Positions 1 to 9,439 of a stretch of DNA of 42,265 nt are shown here, one piece after another; position 1 is the first letter of the stretch, and each line of letters begins with the position of its first letter. The stretch comes from Colwellia sp. (GTDB lineage Bacteria; Pseudomonadota; Gammaproteobacteria; Enterobacterales; Alteromonadaceae): contig JALJPB010000038.1 in NCBI GenBank assembly GCA_022969175.1, forward strand, positions 1-42,265, given 5' to 3'. The notes beneath the pieces were generated by a model that saw nothing but the letters and a program-made list of their open reading frames with translations, was not told where the DNA came from and ran no database searches. Both the position numbers and the translations under genes were made by a program.

Positions 1-83
1 CATTTTTAGAATCAGCTATGGTTGCTTATCTTTTTGAAGGCAAAGAACCGGTTATTGAAGGATACGTACCTCCAGCTAAATAA
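1..83 (+). CDS. 3' end of an unidentified gene
   Basis: Reading from base 3, an open frame enters from outside the window and stops at TAA (81-83). It gives about 26 residues ending in EGKEPVIEGYVPPAK. Too little is present to assign a family. It ends 36 bases before the next gene on the same strand, which has its own ribosome binding site, so the two may be co-transcribed. The frame is open only over a short distance, so the call rests on codon style and on its position before the next gene. Confidence 0.5.
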   Translation, partial: FLESAMVAYLFEGKEPVIEGYVPPAK

Positions 84-119
84 TCTGCCAACAAGTTAAC
101 AGTAAAACAGGGATGTTTA

Positions 120-539
120 ATGAATCGGTTTTTATTATTTGGCGCAGCCTTAAGCGCCTTTGTTGCAATACTGCATATTGGTTGTATTATTTTTGGTGCA
201 TCTTGGTATCGCTTTTTGGGCGCAGGCGAACAAATGGCGTTACTTGCTGATAAAGGCAGTTTGCAGCCAACTTTCATTACCTCTTTTATCGTTATTGTAC
301 TTTTCACATGGTCTTGCTACGCCCTTTCAGGCGCAGGGGCAATTATTAAACTGCCGTTGGTAAAATGGGCGCTCTGCGCAATAACTTCAATTTACTTAAT
401 AAGAGGCATTGTCGGCTTCTTTTTAATGACCAACCCACTTGGCCGTAGTACTGAGTTTTGGCTCTGGAGTTCAGTTATTTGTCTCAGCTTTGGCATTGTT
501 CACTTAATCGGTTTAAAACAAGTTTGGCAACGTTTGTAA
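120..539 (+). CDS. small integral membrane protein, unknown function
   Basis: This 139-residue protein is almost wholly hydrophobic. It has about four membrane segments, at roughly residues 5-27, 52-72, 80-104 and 112-132, with short polar loops. No catalytic motif is visible. An AGGGA ribosome binding site lies six bases before the ATG, which supports this start. It resembles short conserved inner-membrane proteins of Gammaproteobacteria that have no assigned role. It is followed 33 bases later by another gene on the same strand with its own AAGGAA site, so genes from 1 to about 1.6 kb may form one transcription unit. Confidence 0.75.
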   Translation: MNRFLLFGAALSAFVAILHIGCIIFGASWYRFLGAGEQMALLADKGSLQPTFITSFIVIVLFTWSCYALSGAGAIIKLPLVKWALCAITSIYLIRGIVGFFLMTNPLGRSTEFWLWSSVICLSFGIVHLIGLKQVWQRL

Positions 540-572
540 TTCCCCCCCGTATAACATCAAGGAAATCACTTT

Positions 573-1208
573 ATGCAGCTCATTAATTATTTACATGACC
601 ACTTTTTAACAAGAGTTGATTTACTCACCCTATCGGCAACCAGTAATGATGAGTTTGAATTATTACAAAGAAACAAACTAATGCCTGCTTGCTCGTACAA
701 GCTCGAAGTTTCAACAAACTGCAACTCGTTTTTTGGTGAACACCATGAACAGCAAACAGTTGAGTACTACTCAAAAGGTTATAGCTCTTGGTTAGGGATT
801 TTACATTCTATAAAAGAGAGTAATGATGTATTTCAACTTTTTTCAAAGCGCTACAAACAAAAACTAGTTGAGCTTAAACGGCTAGGTATAACCAGTAAGG
901 ATAATAAAGTTAACGCTGGAATTGATCAGCATATAAGCGAAGAATGGCAATACTTCATTAATGGCACCTATGGTTTATGTACAAAATCAGGTTTACCTGA
1001 ATGTATTGCCGCAAAAGAGATCGCGATATTAATTATCAACGAATTAACAGATAACGATAACTTAGCTAATGATGACTTAATGAGACTTACTCAGGCAGTA
1101 AACCTATTAGATAGTGTCAGTGCATTGTTTGCTCCTCATGAGCGAGAAAATAGCTCCAGAGAGCGTTTGGTTAATAAAGTAAGACAAAAATACCAGTTAG
1201 TAAGTTAA
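573..1208 (+). CDS. conserved hypothetical protein (possibly DUF6058-like)
   Basis: This 211-residue soluble protein has no signal peptide or membrane segment. The N-terminal 90 residues are rich in aromatic residues and include SFFGEH and EYYSKGYSSWLG; the rest looks helical and charged. From memory, the pattern (HDHFL..R.DLL, LMPACSY.L, SFFG.H, EYY.KGY..WL) resembles a family of unknown function, DUF6058, seen in marine gammaproteobacteria. I could not verify this, and no enzymatic motif is evident. AAGGAA lies nine bases before the ATG. Codon use matches the neighbours. Confidence 0.7.
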   Translation: MQLINYLHDHFLTRVDLLTLSATSNDEFELLQRNKLMPACSYKLEVSTNCNSFFGEHHEQQTVEYYSKGYSSWLGILHSIKESNDVFQLFSKRYKQKLVELKRLGITSKDNKVNAGIDQHISEEWQYFINGTYGLCTKSGLPECIAAKEIAILIINELTDNDNLANDDLMRLTQAVNLLDSVSALFAPHERENSSRERLVNKVRQKYQLVS

Positions 1209-1243
1209 TGTTATTTTGAAAAAATCTAGCACAGGAAGTATGC

Positions 1244-1585
1244 ATGAAAGTTATAGTTTCAATTCTACTAATCATTGGCTGTTGCTCTTGTGCAACATTC
1301 AAAACCATTGATCCGCTGAATAACAATGTAAAAATCTCTTATCATGGCCATGACAGCTATTGTGAAAAGATTCCGAGAGTCTATAGTGGCGTTTCCTACA
1401 ATGCCTGTTTGTTTTATGGAGAGCCTAATTTAAACCCGAATACTGAAATACCAACACTTCATGGTTATCCGTATGTGGTAAACGATATGTTTTGGTCTAC
1501 CCTCGCAGACACTCTTCTTTTACCTTATAGCGTTAGTATGCAAATAATGCATGGCAATATTAAGGTAAATCAGCCTCGTTATTAA
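1244..1585 (+). CDS. YceK/YidQ-family lipoprotein
   Basis: This 113-residue protein starts with a short hydrophobic signal. The lipobox-like IIGC puts the acylated cysteine at about residue 13, though a second cysteine at 14 and a third at 16 leave the exact site open. The body holds the hallmarks of the small YceK/YidQ (DUF1375) lipoproteins: IPRVYSGVSYNACLF, then a W-S-x-L-A-D-T-L-L-L-P-Y-S block near the C-terminus. These are outer-envelope lipoproteins without a known biochemical role. AGGAAG lies about six bases before the ATG. The gene is last in the run before the tRNA promoter. Confidence 0.8.
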   Translation: MKVIVSILLIIGCCSCATFKTIDPLNNNVKISYHGHDSYCEKIPRVYSGVSYNACLFYGEPNLNPNTEIPTLHGYPYVVNDMFWSTLADTLLLPYSVSMQIMHGNIKVNQPRY

Positions 1586-1731
1586 TAAAAAAAATACCCG
1601 CGCAATATCACTTTTATCAGCAAGAACCGCGTTATTTATTGCAGACATACTAAAAAGCAAACAAGTTTTGCGGTTAAAAACAACGAAAGGCTGAAAAAAC
1701 AGACAAACAAACATTTAATGAAAAATAAGTG

Positions 1732-1760
1732 TTGACGTAGAAAGAGAAAAACAGTCTAAT
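1732..1760 (+). promoter_or_regulatory. sigma70-type promoter of the tRNA pair
   Basis: TTGACG (1732-1737) and TCTAAT (1755-1760) are separated by exactly 17 bases. The bases after the -10 box are GC-rich (AGCGCCCGTC), the kind of discriminator found on stable-RNA promoters under stringent control. The first tRNA begins about 48 bases downstream of the -10 box. Confidence 0.7.
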
Positions 1761-1807
1761 AGCGCCCGTCTTCAAGGCAAAGCCGAAAAAGACAAATTAA
1801 AGATAGC

Positions 1808-1883
1808 GCCCCGATAGCTCAGTTGGTAGAGCAGAGGATTGAAAATCCTCGTGTCCCTGGTTCAAATCCGGGTCGGGGCACCA
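1808..1883 (+). tRNA. tRNA-Phe (GAA)
   Basis: This is a 76-nt cloverleaf with acceptor stem GCCCCGA/TCGGGGC, D arm GCTCAGTTGGTAGAGC and anticodon loop TTGAAAA with anticodon GAA. The T loop is TTCAAAT and CCA is encoded at the 3' end. The sequence closely follows the bacterial tRNA-Phe pattern. It is the first gene of a two-tRNA transcript. Confidence 0.97.
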
Positions 1884-1949
1884 TTTATACTTAATCAAAT
1901 TCCAGAGTTAATGCGTTTTAATATCATTCATTATCTCGGTGCCAAGATG

Positions 1950-1998
1950 TTCTAGTTGATTTTTAAATACTACTAGAATATCGCACACAGTTTTGTGT

Positions 1999-2000
<2 letters not shown>
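1950..2000 (+). other. paired hairpins in the tRNA spacer
   Basis: Two inverted repeats lie in the 115-base spacer between the tRNAs. TTCTAGT (1950-1956) pairs with ACTAGAA (1972-1978), and GCACACA (1983-1989) pairs with TGTGTGC (1994-2000). The second hairpin includes the first two bases of tRNA-Thr. They could guide precursor processing, but this is inference. Confidence 0.4.
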
Positions 2001-2074
<74 letters not shown>

Positions 2075-2097
2075 TTCATTCCGAAAGGAAGAAACGA

Positions 2098-2127
2098 AAC
2101 CTTAACAGTAATGTTAAGGTTTTTTTT
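2098..2127 (+). terminator. intrinsic terminator after the tRNA pair
   Basis: A perfect 10-bp stem, AACCTTAACA (2098-2107) with TGTTAAGGTT (2112-2121), encloses a GTAA loop and is followed by a run of T residues. Confidence 0.92.
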
Positions 2128-2721
2128 CGTCTGGAGTTTATACACAACCTGCGAGCTACTGATTTAATCAATAATTTAGATAAGCCAGGCAGCTCGACTA
2201 CGGCACAACTTCATGGACGGAGAAGGTAAAGCGATGCAGAGTGCCGAGCCGATGCCCAGTCTGCACTTTTTCTTGGTAGGAAGCATCAAGCTCTAACCTC
2301 GGTTAGCGCTTTTTAATATCTGCTTCTAATAAAATGCATGGTCGAACTCTATACTAGATTTCATTAACACCAATAAAGCGCTCTACCCCACCTACTCTGC
2401 GCCCTATACGTGATTTAACCCTGTCATTCCAAGACCGTTACTTGTAAGAGCTAGGCACGAAATAGACAGCTTTTTGAATAACCCTGACAAAGGCATTAAT
2501 CTTACCTAAGGTATGTAGGTTCATTTCTTTATTGAGATAATGTCTGCTTGCTAATTTGTTAAAGTAAAAAGGCTTAATCTGTTGCTATAAGATATTGGGG
2601 GTGGTGTTTAAGTGACTAAAACTGCAGAGTTAAATTATTAGGTAAAAACTGGGTTATGCAAAAAAAGGAGGCTGTCAGAGATGATTGTTAATGCTTCTTG
2701 GTTGACTCCGACCCCTTTTAG
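2128..2721. other. gene-free stretch with decayed repeat-like sequence
   Basis: No intact gene is visible. Bases 2203-2257 resemble the sequence that follows the palindrome near 19.8 kb: CACAACT.CATGGA, then GGAG.AGGTA.AGCGA, then CAG..TGCC. Bases 2334-2447 hold a short plus-strand frame broken by an in-frame TAG (MHGRTLY*, then ISLTPIKRSTPPTLRPIRD). Both look like remnants of dispersed elements next to a tRNA cluster. Confidence 0.4.
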
Positions 2722-2744
2722 AAAAAACCCCGCATCACGAGGTT
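2722..2744 (-). terminator. terminator of the LRR lipoprotein gene
   Basis: On the minus strand AACCTCG (2744-2738) pairs with CGGGGTT (2732-2726) around a five-base loop, with one G-U pair, and is followed by a run of T residues. It sits about 40 bases past the stop of the gene at 2783. Confidence 0.8.
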
Positions 2745-2782
2745 AGTCTTTTAGTTTGCATTTGATTCTTTATATGTCGGTA

Positions 2783-5611
2783 TTAATCACATTGACTAGG
2801 TCTTCTTATAGACGCCAAATTCAGTTTACTTTCTAACTCTGATAAATCGGTACAATTAATATCACTATTATCGCGTAGAAATAAAGAATACAAATTAGAT
2901 AAATTCGATAATAAGGAAATATCACTGATATTGTTATTAGATAAAGATAAGCTCGATAAGGATGTTAATGTTGATACCCATGAAATATCCGTGATTTCAT
3001 TGTGTTGTAATTCAAGTTCATTTAGCTGGGTTAGACCTGAAAGCCTAGAAAAATCACTTATCTCATTAGAAGATAAATCTAATGTTGTTAAATTTTCTAA
3101 TTGCTCAATACCTTTTAGTGACTTGATATTACGGCTTGAGCAACTTAGCCTAGTGATATCGGCAATATCTGTCGAGCCTCGTTTAATACAATTTAGAAAA
3201 TTATCATCATCAAACAACGACTGATCGATAGGAGCCTCCATACAGTTAGATGAGCGGGATATTTTTGTATCAGCTAATGCTTCAACTAGAGAATCTAAAT
3301 CGTCACATAAAACTAATAAATTACCTCGTATGTAAAGTGTGTTTAATTGAGTTAAGTTGAAAAGCGAACTGATATCTTCAAGACTGTCCATGTCATACAC
3401 ATACAATTCTTTTAATACATTCATATTTGCTAAAGCATTTAACTCAATGAGCTTTCTACTTTCACTTACATTAAGGTATTTAAGTGAGGTAGTTGACGCT
3501 AAACCATCAATATTTTCTAGTTCATCAATAGATTGTAAATCCAAATACTTAAGCTTATTGGCATTGGTAAGTCCATCTACATTTGTTAATCGAGTATTAG
3601 CTAGATAAAGAGTTTCAAGTGCGGTTGCATCTAGTAGTTCATCAACATTGGTTAAATAGGCAAACCTAAGATCTAACTCAGTTAATTGAGTTAACTTAGT
3701 AAAGTCAAATAAACTTTCAAGGTAAGTGATTTTCATTTGCAAAGATTTCAGTTGTGATAGCTCCGCCAATGCTTCAATGTTTGATAGCACGTTTTCACTA
3801 ACGTTTAAGTATTCAAGAGCGATAAGGTTTGTCAAAGGCGTTAAATCTATCTTGCCAAATATATCGCTGACGTTAAGTTTAACCAACCCCGTTAACTCAC
3901 TTAATGGTGATAAATCATTTAAGTTTGAATTTCCTGATAAATCAAGGTCAACTAAATTAATCAGATTAGTGATAGGGTTGATATTGTGCACTCCACTATT
4001 TTCACCTATATCTAACATTTTAAGTTTGGGCATACTGGTGAGAAAATTTAGATCAATTAAAGTAACATTACGCGCATACAGGGACTCTAGTTTAGTGAAA
4101 TGACTTAATGACGAAATATTAACTATTTTATTCTGATTGCTAATATTCAATTCTCTTAATTCAACTAGCGGAGCGAAATTGTCTAAATTAACTTCAACAG
4201 CAGTCCCCCATGAATTACGATGAGATATATTTAATTTTTCCAGTTTTATTAAGGCTGAAATTGGTGAAAAATCAACCTTACTGCCTGAAACATTAAGTTC
4301 TTTTAGCTGTGTAAGTTGGCTCAAATCACTAAAATCACTTAGTAAATTTTCACCACTAATATCTAATGATGTAAGTTGTGTTAGATTATTTAAAAAACTT
4401 AATGAATTAAAAGAGTAACCCGCATTAGCCATATTCAACGTTGTCAATTGATCAAACTCTGCAAGTTTAGATAAATTAATTACATCAATATAAGAGACAT
4501 TTAAACTTTCTAAATTTGTTAAAGGAAGTAAATCCTCAATATTTATAGTACTGCGGAAATAGTTTCTGTTCACAGCATTTAGATTTAGCACTGACAAGTT
4601 ACTAAGCGGTAACAAACTCGCTACTAAGGTGCTGGTATCATGTATATAATTTTGACTTAAATTAATCGTAGTAAGTGCGACTAAATTACTTATAACACTG
4701 GGGTCGTTGATTTGATTGAATGATAAGTTTAAGCTAGTAAGTTGCGTTAATGTCTTTAGAGCAGAAATATCTTTTAAGTCAGCGTGAGTGATACTAACTT
4801 GAGTTAGTTTTGGAAACAAACTTAAATCATTTAAGTCGAGAATCGTATTGTTATCACAACTAATATTCTCGAGTCCCATATCTTCATTAACATATTTTGC
4901 TAAACATTCAGCCATACCTTCATCAACAATATTACCTAAAACTATTATATTATAAGCTGTAACAGCAATATCAATATTAGCACTTGAACTGTCGTCGAAT
5001 TCGTCAGTAACTGTCAGTGTAAAAGAGAGTGTTTCATTTTTACTTATACTAGGTGTATTAAATGAAAGTGTCGTTGAGTCAGGCTGAGTAATCTCAACAA
5101 TAGTACCGGCAGTTTGAGCCCAAAGGTAGGTTATGGCTTGCTCTTCGTAATCATTAACTTCAGGTAAATAATTAACATTAGTGCGCTCGGCAATACTATC
5201 AAGATTCATTTCTGTAATCGCAGGGGCTTTATTTGCTGTTACAGGTATATTTAATGCTGCAGTTGTTGAAGCGCCTTTATTATCAGTAACTGTTAAGGTG
5301 AAAGTTACTGTTTCATCTGTAGCTATATTTGCAGCTATAAATGAAATATTTTCTGCATCAGTTTCAAGACTTATAACCTCAGTACCTGCCGTTTGCTGCC
5401 ACTGATAACTTGAAACAGAACCATCACTGTCTGCTGCAGTGGCAATAAACGAAAAGGAGCTTTGTTCAAAAATCGCCCCTACTGTCATTGCTGTAATCGT
5501 TGGCGAATTATTTGTAGGCTCAAGTGATTTTGAATCTGAACCGCCGCAACCAATGAGAGTTGAACTAACTATACATGCAGCAAGAATGTTTTTTAATACC
5601 ATAAATTTCAC
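2783..5611 (-). CDS. LRR lipoprotein, internalin-like, with Ig-like domains
   Basis: I chose GTG at 5611, giving 942 residues, because AGGAA lies seven bases upstream; an ATG three codons later (5602) is the alternative. The signal ends in a lipobox (STLIGCGGSDS). Two Ig/PKD-like domains follow (about residues 35-125 and 130-220, with SYQWQQTAGTE and TYLWAQTAGT), then a long array of about 22-residue leucine-rich repeats of the internalin type (LxxLxxLNLSxNxIxDxSxL). The array is in two modules, each opened by a cysteine-containing cap (AECLAKYV...ISCDNN and NCIKRG...LSCSS). Such proteins face the cell surface and bind proteins or sugars; the partner is unknown. The gene stands alone with its own terminator. 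Confidence 0.88.
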   Translation of the reverse strand: MKFMVLKNILAACIVSSTLIGCGGSDSKSLEPTNNSPTITAMTVGAIFEQSSFSFIATAADSDGSVSSYQWQQTAGTEVISLETDAENISFIAANIATDETVTFTLTVTDNKGASTTAALNIPVTANKAPAITEMNLDSIAERTNVNYLPEVNDYEEQAITYLWAQTAGTIVEITQPDSTTLSFNTPSISKNETLSFTLTVTDEFDDSSSANIDIAVTAYNIIVLGNIVDEGMAECLAKYVNEDMGLENISCDNNTILDLNDLSLFPKLTQVSITHADLKDISALKTLTQLTSLNLSFNQINDPSVISNLVALTTINLSQNYIHDTSTLVASLLPLSNLSVLNLNAVNRNYFRSTINIEDLLPLTNLESLNVSYIDVINLSKLAEFDQLTTLNMANAGYSFNSLSFLNNLTQLTSLDISGENLLSDFSDLSQLTQLKELNVSGSKVDFSPISALIKLEKLNISHRNSWGTAVEVNLDNFAPLVELRELNISNQNKIVNISSLSHFTKLESLYARNVTLIDLNFLTSMPKLKMLDIGENSGVHNINPITNLINLVDLDLSGNSNLNDLSPLSELTGLVKLNVSDIFGKIDLTPLTNLIALEYLNVSENVLSNIEALAELSQLKSLQMKITYLESLFDFTKLTQLTELDLRFAYLTNVDELLDATALETLYLANTRLTNVDGLTNANKLKYLDLQSIDELENIDGLASTTSLKYLNVSESRKLIELNALANMNVLKELYVYDMDSLEDISSLFNLTQLNTLYIRGNLLVLCDDLDSLVEALADTKISRSSNCMEAPIDQSLFDDDNFLNCIKRGSTDIADITRLSCSSRNIKSLKGIEQLENLTTLDLSSNEISDFSRLSGLTQLNELELQHNEITDISWVSTLTSLSSLSLSNNNISDISLLSNLSNLYSLFLRDNSDINCTDLSELESKLNLASIRRPSQCD

Positions 5612-6049
5612 AATAAAATTCCTAAATAGATGAATGACTTTTTTGTTGTTTTTTTTAAAGGTATACAGGAGACAGCGTAAAGATGAGGGAGTGTAATTCT
5701 GCAATCCATTGCCTAAATGTTAAAAACTATATGACCAGTGCGCTATTCTAGGTGGAGAAATGATAAGAATCAATAACGTTATTTAAGTAAATCAGTGGAT
5801 ACCTTTTCTTACACCTACAAATATAAATGGGTTGCCGGTTATATTTGGCAGCTCGTGCAAGATAGTCAGTGCACCATCACCTAACTCAACATAAAGTTCA
5901 CTGTATTATTTTAAGGTTTGTATCGTATTTATTACTATTTTATTTACTAATAGCAGAGAAAACAGCTAGATTATTATCACACTGGTTTGGTGCATTAATG
6001 AATTATTATAGCCATCATTGCCTATTTTATTATTTACATGCTTTAAATA
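5612..6049. other. intergenic region between two minus-strand genes
   Basis: This gap of about 440 bp contains the leader of the LRR gene (AGGAA near 5619-5623). The rest is AT-rich with several short frames that show no recognisable protein. No conserved RNA or repeat was seen. Confidence 0.4.
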
Positions 6050-6073
6050 AGCGCCAGTTATCCTGCTGGCGCT
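6050..6073 (-). terminator. hairpin across the stop codon of the DUF748 gene
   Basis: AGCGCCAG (6050-6057) and CTGGCGCT (6066-6073) form a perfect 8-bp stem with an 8-base loop, and the stop codon lies in the loop. On the minus strand the stem is followed by TTATTTAAA rather than a clean T run, so this is a weak terminator or an mRNA-stabilising hairpin. Confidence 0.5.
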
Positions 6074-8943
6074 AGTGGGCAACTAATTTCACTTAGTGAC
6101 GCATCAAGCGGCAACACTTTACCGATAATGAGGCGGTTGGGCGTAAGCTTGTTATCACTTAATAGGGTTTGCTGAATATTACGGCTTCGCTCCTGAGCTA
6201 AATTGATCAGCATATTATTATCAACCACTATGTTTGCTAATAATGCAGGTTCAAGTTGGTCTATTTTCCAGCTGATTAATACATCGGACTCCATGGCTGG
6301 CGCTTCGCTAAAGTCATATGCTTGACTAAAGCTTTGGCTATAAGCATTTTCTAACAAGGCTAAGCGCTGTGCATTGCTTAGCGTTTCAGAGTTTGGATTA
6401 ATACGTTGTTTGTATATCCGCTGTTTTAGAGCTTCGCTATCTTGCGGATGATAACAGCCTGTAATCTCTAATTGTAATTTAGGCCTTTGCAGTAATGCTT
6501 GTTTTAGCAAATTTAAACGGGCAATCATGGCTTCGTCTGGTGCAGGGTTACCAGCAGTAAATTCAATAGCGCCTAAATTCTCTTGGCTATCAACTAAGCC
6601 AGCAAGTAAGGTAAATGGTGAAGTAACCGCTTTAACGATTAAGTTACCTAGTGCCTGCCAAACAAGTTTACCGTAGCTAAAATCAGGATCATTTAGATTA
6701 CCGCTTATTGGCATATCGATATGAATTTCATCTTTGCTGTCTTTCAATAAACTAACGGCAAGGCCTATCGGTAGGCTTGTTGCTGCTTCGCTTTCGACAT
6801 TATCACCTAAATAAAACTGGTCGATAAAAATAGTGTTAACGGCATTAAGCTCTTGATCTTCAATTAAGTAATTTACATTAAGGTTTAGTTTACCCTTTTC
6901 AATTTCACGGCCGACATAAGTACCAGAGTAGGGAGTAAAGTCACTCATTTGCACATCATTTAACAGTAGATTGAAATTGGTATATAAGGATTCCGACAAT
7001 AAATTCACGCTGCCGGTTAGTTTAAGTGGGGCAAACTTATTTATTTTACCTTCTAAATCAATGGTTGCTCGGCTATTCACTTTACTCGACAGACCTTTCA
7101 TTGTTGCCTGTAAAGAGTCTATGCGCATCTTATAGCGCGGACTAACGGAATAATCAGTATAAACCACCGCCGACGAATTTACCTGAAAATGTTTAAGATT
7201 AATTACCGCAGAATTACCTTCTTCCACCGCGTCATGGCGACGTTCCATACGCTCTTTACGAATGGTTGATACATTAATGACACCTTGCTTGTTACGTTGG
7301 ACATTAAGCCATAATTTATCAATGGTGACTTGTTCAACGTCGATAGTATTTTCTGGCTGCGCCACACTAATACCTTTAACAGACACTTTATTAATGCGTG
7401 CATAATCTTCATCTTGTTCTGTTACTCGGCTACGCCAGTTATTTACTGCCATGTCGCCAGTGATACGTAGTTTTTCAGGGCTGGGATCGGTTGATACGTT
7501 GGCGGCAAGCGGTTCGGCATAAGTAATATTTAATTTGGCATCAAAATTACCAGCAATAAGTTCTGAAATAACCCATTGATGCATATAAGGCTCAATGCTC
7601 AGTAGAGGAACTGTTTCGGCGTTAAAATTGAGCTTGGCCGTTATCGGATATAAGGACAGTTCGCCATTAACTGACAGATGACCACTTTGCTCAACAATAG
7701 CTGAAAAATCTAATGGGAATATAACCTCTGGTTGTAAACTGAAGTTATTTAAACTCATATTAATAGCAGTTAAATTTACTTGCGCTGCAATTTCAGTAGT
7801 ATTATCGGTTAGTTTTAATTGGTTATTTGCTAAGGTTATTTTATCAATGGCAAGTTGAAGTTTTTGTTGTGAGGCGGTGCTGCTTTCTTTACCAGAGCTT
7901 GGGGGTAGCATTTGTAACAAGTTCAGCTCACCGTTTTTGCTACGAATAACATTTATTAAGCTGTCAGTGAGGACTATTTCCTCTAGTGTTATTTGGTTTT
8001 CAGGTAATGAATAATTAAGACCATTAATAGCAAGCTTGCCTAATTTCACATCATCACTGTGGGTACCTTTTCGTTTAATGAATAAGTCAGTAAACAGCAT
8101 GTTTGCATTGTTGACCTTTAGTACCATGTTTTGTTGAGACAGGTCTATTGCATATTCGGCACTTAAATTTAACTTGCCTGAGTTAACCGCCGAAGGAAAG
8201 TCTTCTTTAAAATATTGGTACAGTGTTGGCAAACTAATACCGTCAATTTTAATTTTACCTGCAGATCGTAACGGTAAAATAGTGACATGGCCTTCCCACT
8301 CAAGACTTGAACCGATAACGCCACCCGCTGAGGTTGCTTTTAGCTTGTAGGGACTATTTAACTCTCTTTGGGTGGTGAAATTATCGAGTTCGATATTTAA
8401 AGGGCCAACATTGGCATCAAATGGCTCTTGTTTGGCGTGGTCGGTAAAGCGCAAATTTAATTGCCCAATATTTAACCGCGAGATTAAAATCTCCGGAATA
8501 ACATCTTCTTTAGCTTTTCCTCCTAGTTTAGTGGTGTTTTGAGCAGCAATAAGCTCGTCAAAATTACTGCTGCCATCTTGGTATATCTGGTAGTGCAGAT
8601 GTGGAGCTTCTAGGGTGAATTCATCAAAAATCCATAACCAGTTAAATAATGAAGACATTTGAAAATTGATAAATAACCGATTAAAACCAATGAAATCTTC
8701 ACTATGTTTATCGAGTATTTTTAATTGTTTAATTTCAAGAGATAGGTAAAAGGGATTGATAGATAGATCTTCAAATTGCAAGGTATATGATGAATTTTCA
8801 TTCACCATGGTAGGTAGTTTTTCTTTGAGCAAATATGGCGTAAATAAACCTAACAGTAAGGCATAAATGACGACAACACTTAAAGCTATTAAGGTTGCTT
8901 TTAATAACTTTTTGTTATTTTGAACAAATTGATTGAACGACAT
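6058..8943 (-). CDS. DUF748 (AsmA-like) envelope protein
   Basis: This 961-residue protein has one N-terminal membrane anchor (about residues 14-37) and then a very long beta-rich periplasmic region. The opening region (LKEKLPTMVNENSSYTLQFE, then NPFYLSLEIKQLKILD and F.RLFINFQMSSLFNWLWIFDEFTLEAPHLHYQ) is characteristic of DUF748. This family belongs to the wider AsmA/TamB-like group now linked to lipid transport between membranes. The length fits the family. The last 150 residues (LQLEITGCYHPQDSEALKQ, then AQERSRNIQQTLL) resemble the typical DUF748 tail. It has its own upstream region and no obvious operon partner. Confidence 0.88.
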   Translation of the reverse strand: MSFNQFVQNNKKLLKATLIALSVVVIYALLLGLFTPYLLKEKLPTMVNENSSYTLQFEDLSINPFYLSLEIKQLKILDKHSEDFIGFNRLFINFQMSSLFNWLWIFDEFTLEAPHLHYQIYQDGSSNFDELIAAQNTTKLGGKAKEDVIPEILISRLNIGQLNLRFTDHAKQEPFDANVGPLNIELDNFTTQRELNSPYKLKATSAGGVIGSSLEWEGHVTILPLRSAGKIKIDGISLPTLYQYFKEDFPSAVNSGKLNLSAEYAIDLSQQNMVLKVNNANMLFTDLFIKRKGTHSDDVKLGKLAINGLNYSLPENQITLEEIVLTDSLINVIRSKNGELNLLQMLPPSSGKESSTASQQKLQLAIDKITLANNQLKLTDNTTEIAAQVNLTAINMSLNNFSLQPEVIFPLDFSAIVEQSGHLSVNGELSLYPITAKLNFNAETVPLLSIEPYMHQWVISELIAGNFDAKLNITYAEPLAANVSTDPSPEKLRITGDMAVNNWRSRVTEQDEDYARINKVSVKGISVAQPENTIDVEQVTIDKLWLNVQRNKQGVINVSTIRKERMERRHDAVEEGNSAVINLKHFQVNSSAVVYTDYSVSPRYKMRIDSLQATMKGLSSKVNSRATIDLEGKINKFAPLKLTGSVNLLSESLYTNFNLLLNDVQMSDFTPYSGTYVGREIEKGKLNLNVNYLIEDQELNAVNTIFIDQFYLGDNVESEAATSLPIGLAVSLLKDSKDEIHIDMPISGNLNDPDFSYGKLVWQALGNLIVKAVTSPFTLLAGLVDSQENLGAIEFTAGNPAPDEAMIARLNLLKQALLQRPKLQLEITGCYHPQDSEALKQRIYKQRINPNSETLSNAQRLALLENAYSQSFSQAYDFSEAPAMESDVLISWKIDQLEPALLANIVVDNNMLINLAQERSRNIQQTLLSDNKLTPNRLIIGKVLPLDASLSEISCPLAPAG

Positions 8944-9439
8944 GATTTAACTGCACCTCTATCCATCTACTTAATTGTTATTTATAGTAATTCATCTGTA
9001 TTACCAATACTACTGCGTTGTGTTTAAATCCTATTTATTCTGTTGATTTGAACCTTTAAAAAAAACCAATTCTATAAAGAATACATTTGATATCAATTCA
9101 AAGAGGACAAAGGGCTTAAAGAGGTCATTTAACTTTTGTTAAACCATGATCATGGTTACAGTAATATCAACTGAGTTGTCTGAATTTAGTTGCCACATCA
9201 TGTTGTTAAGGCTTCTTTCTTAATGCATAATTTATCTCATCCGTAAGTCGTAAATCAAATGTAGGCTGGTATGATTGGAAGGCTAGTTTGGGACGGGTTT
9301 CTAAGATCTGTCTGTAGAGTTACTTCAAAAAGAACGGAATAAATTATTTAACCAAATATTTAAACAAAGAAACGAGATTAAACATAACAACTTATATTTA
9401 TTCGGTAACTAACTTAAACATTATAACAATGGAAACAAC
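8944..9439. other. divergent intergenic region
   Basis: This 496 bp region separates the DUF748 gene (minus) from the alpha/beta hydrolase gene (plus) and must hold both promoters. Apart from the palindrome at 9142-9157 I see no gene, RNA or repeat here. Confidence 0.4.
9142..9157. promoter_or_regulatory. 16-bp perfect palindrome, possible operator
   Basis: AACCATGATCATGGTT is a perfect 16-base dyad in the divergent region between the DUF748 and hydrolase genes. Its symmetry and place fit a dimeric regulator site, but no cognate protein can be named. Confidence 0.35.

Noticed and set aside
3726..4103. Plus-strand open frame of 125 codons inside the LRR gene
   Set aside because: It is antisense to regular leucine-rich repeats, has no family resemblance, and its serine/leucine bias is that of a shadow frame.
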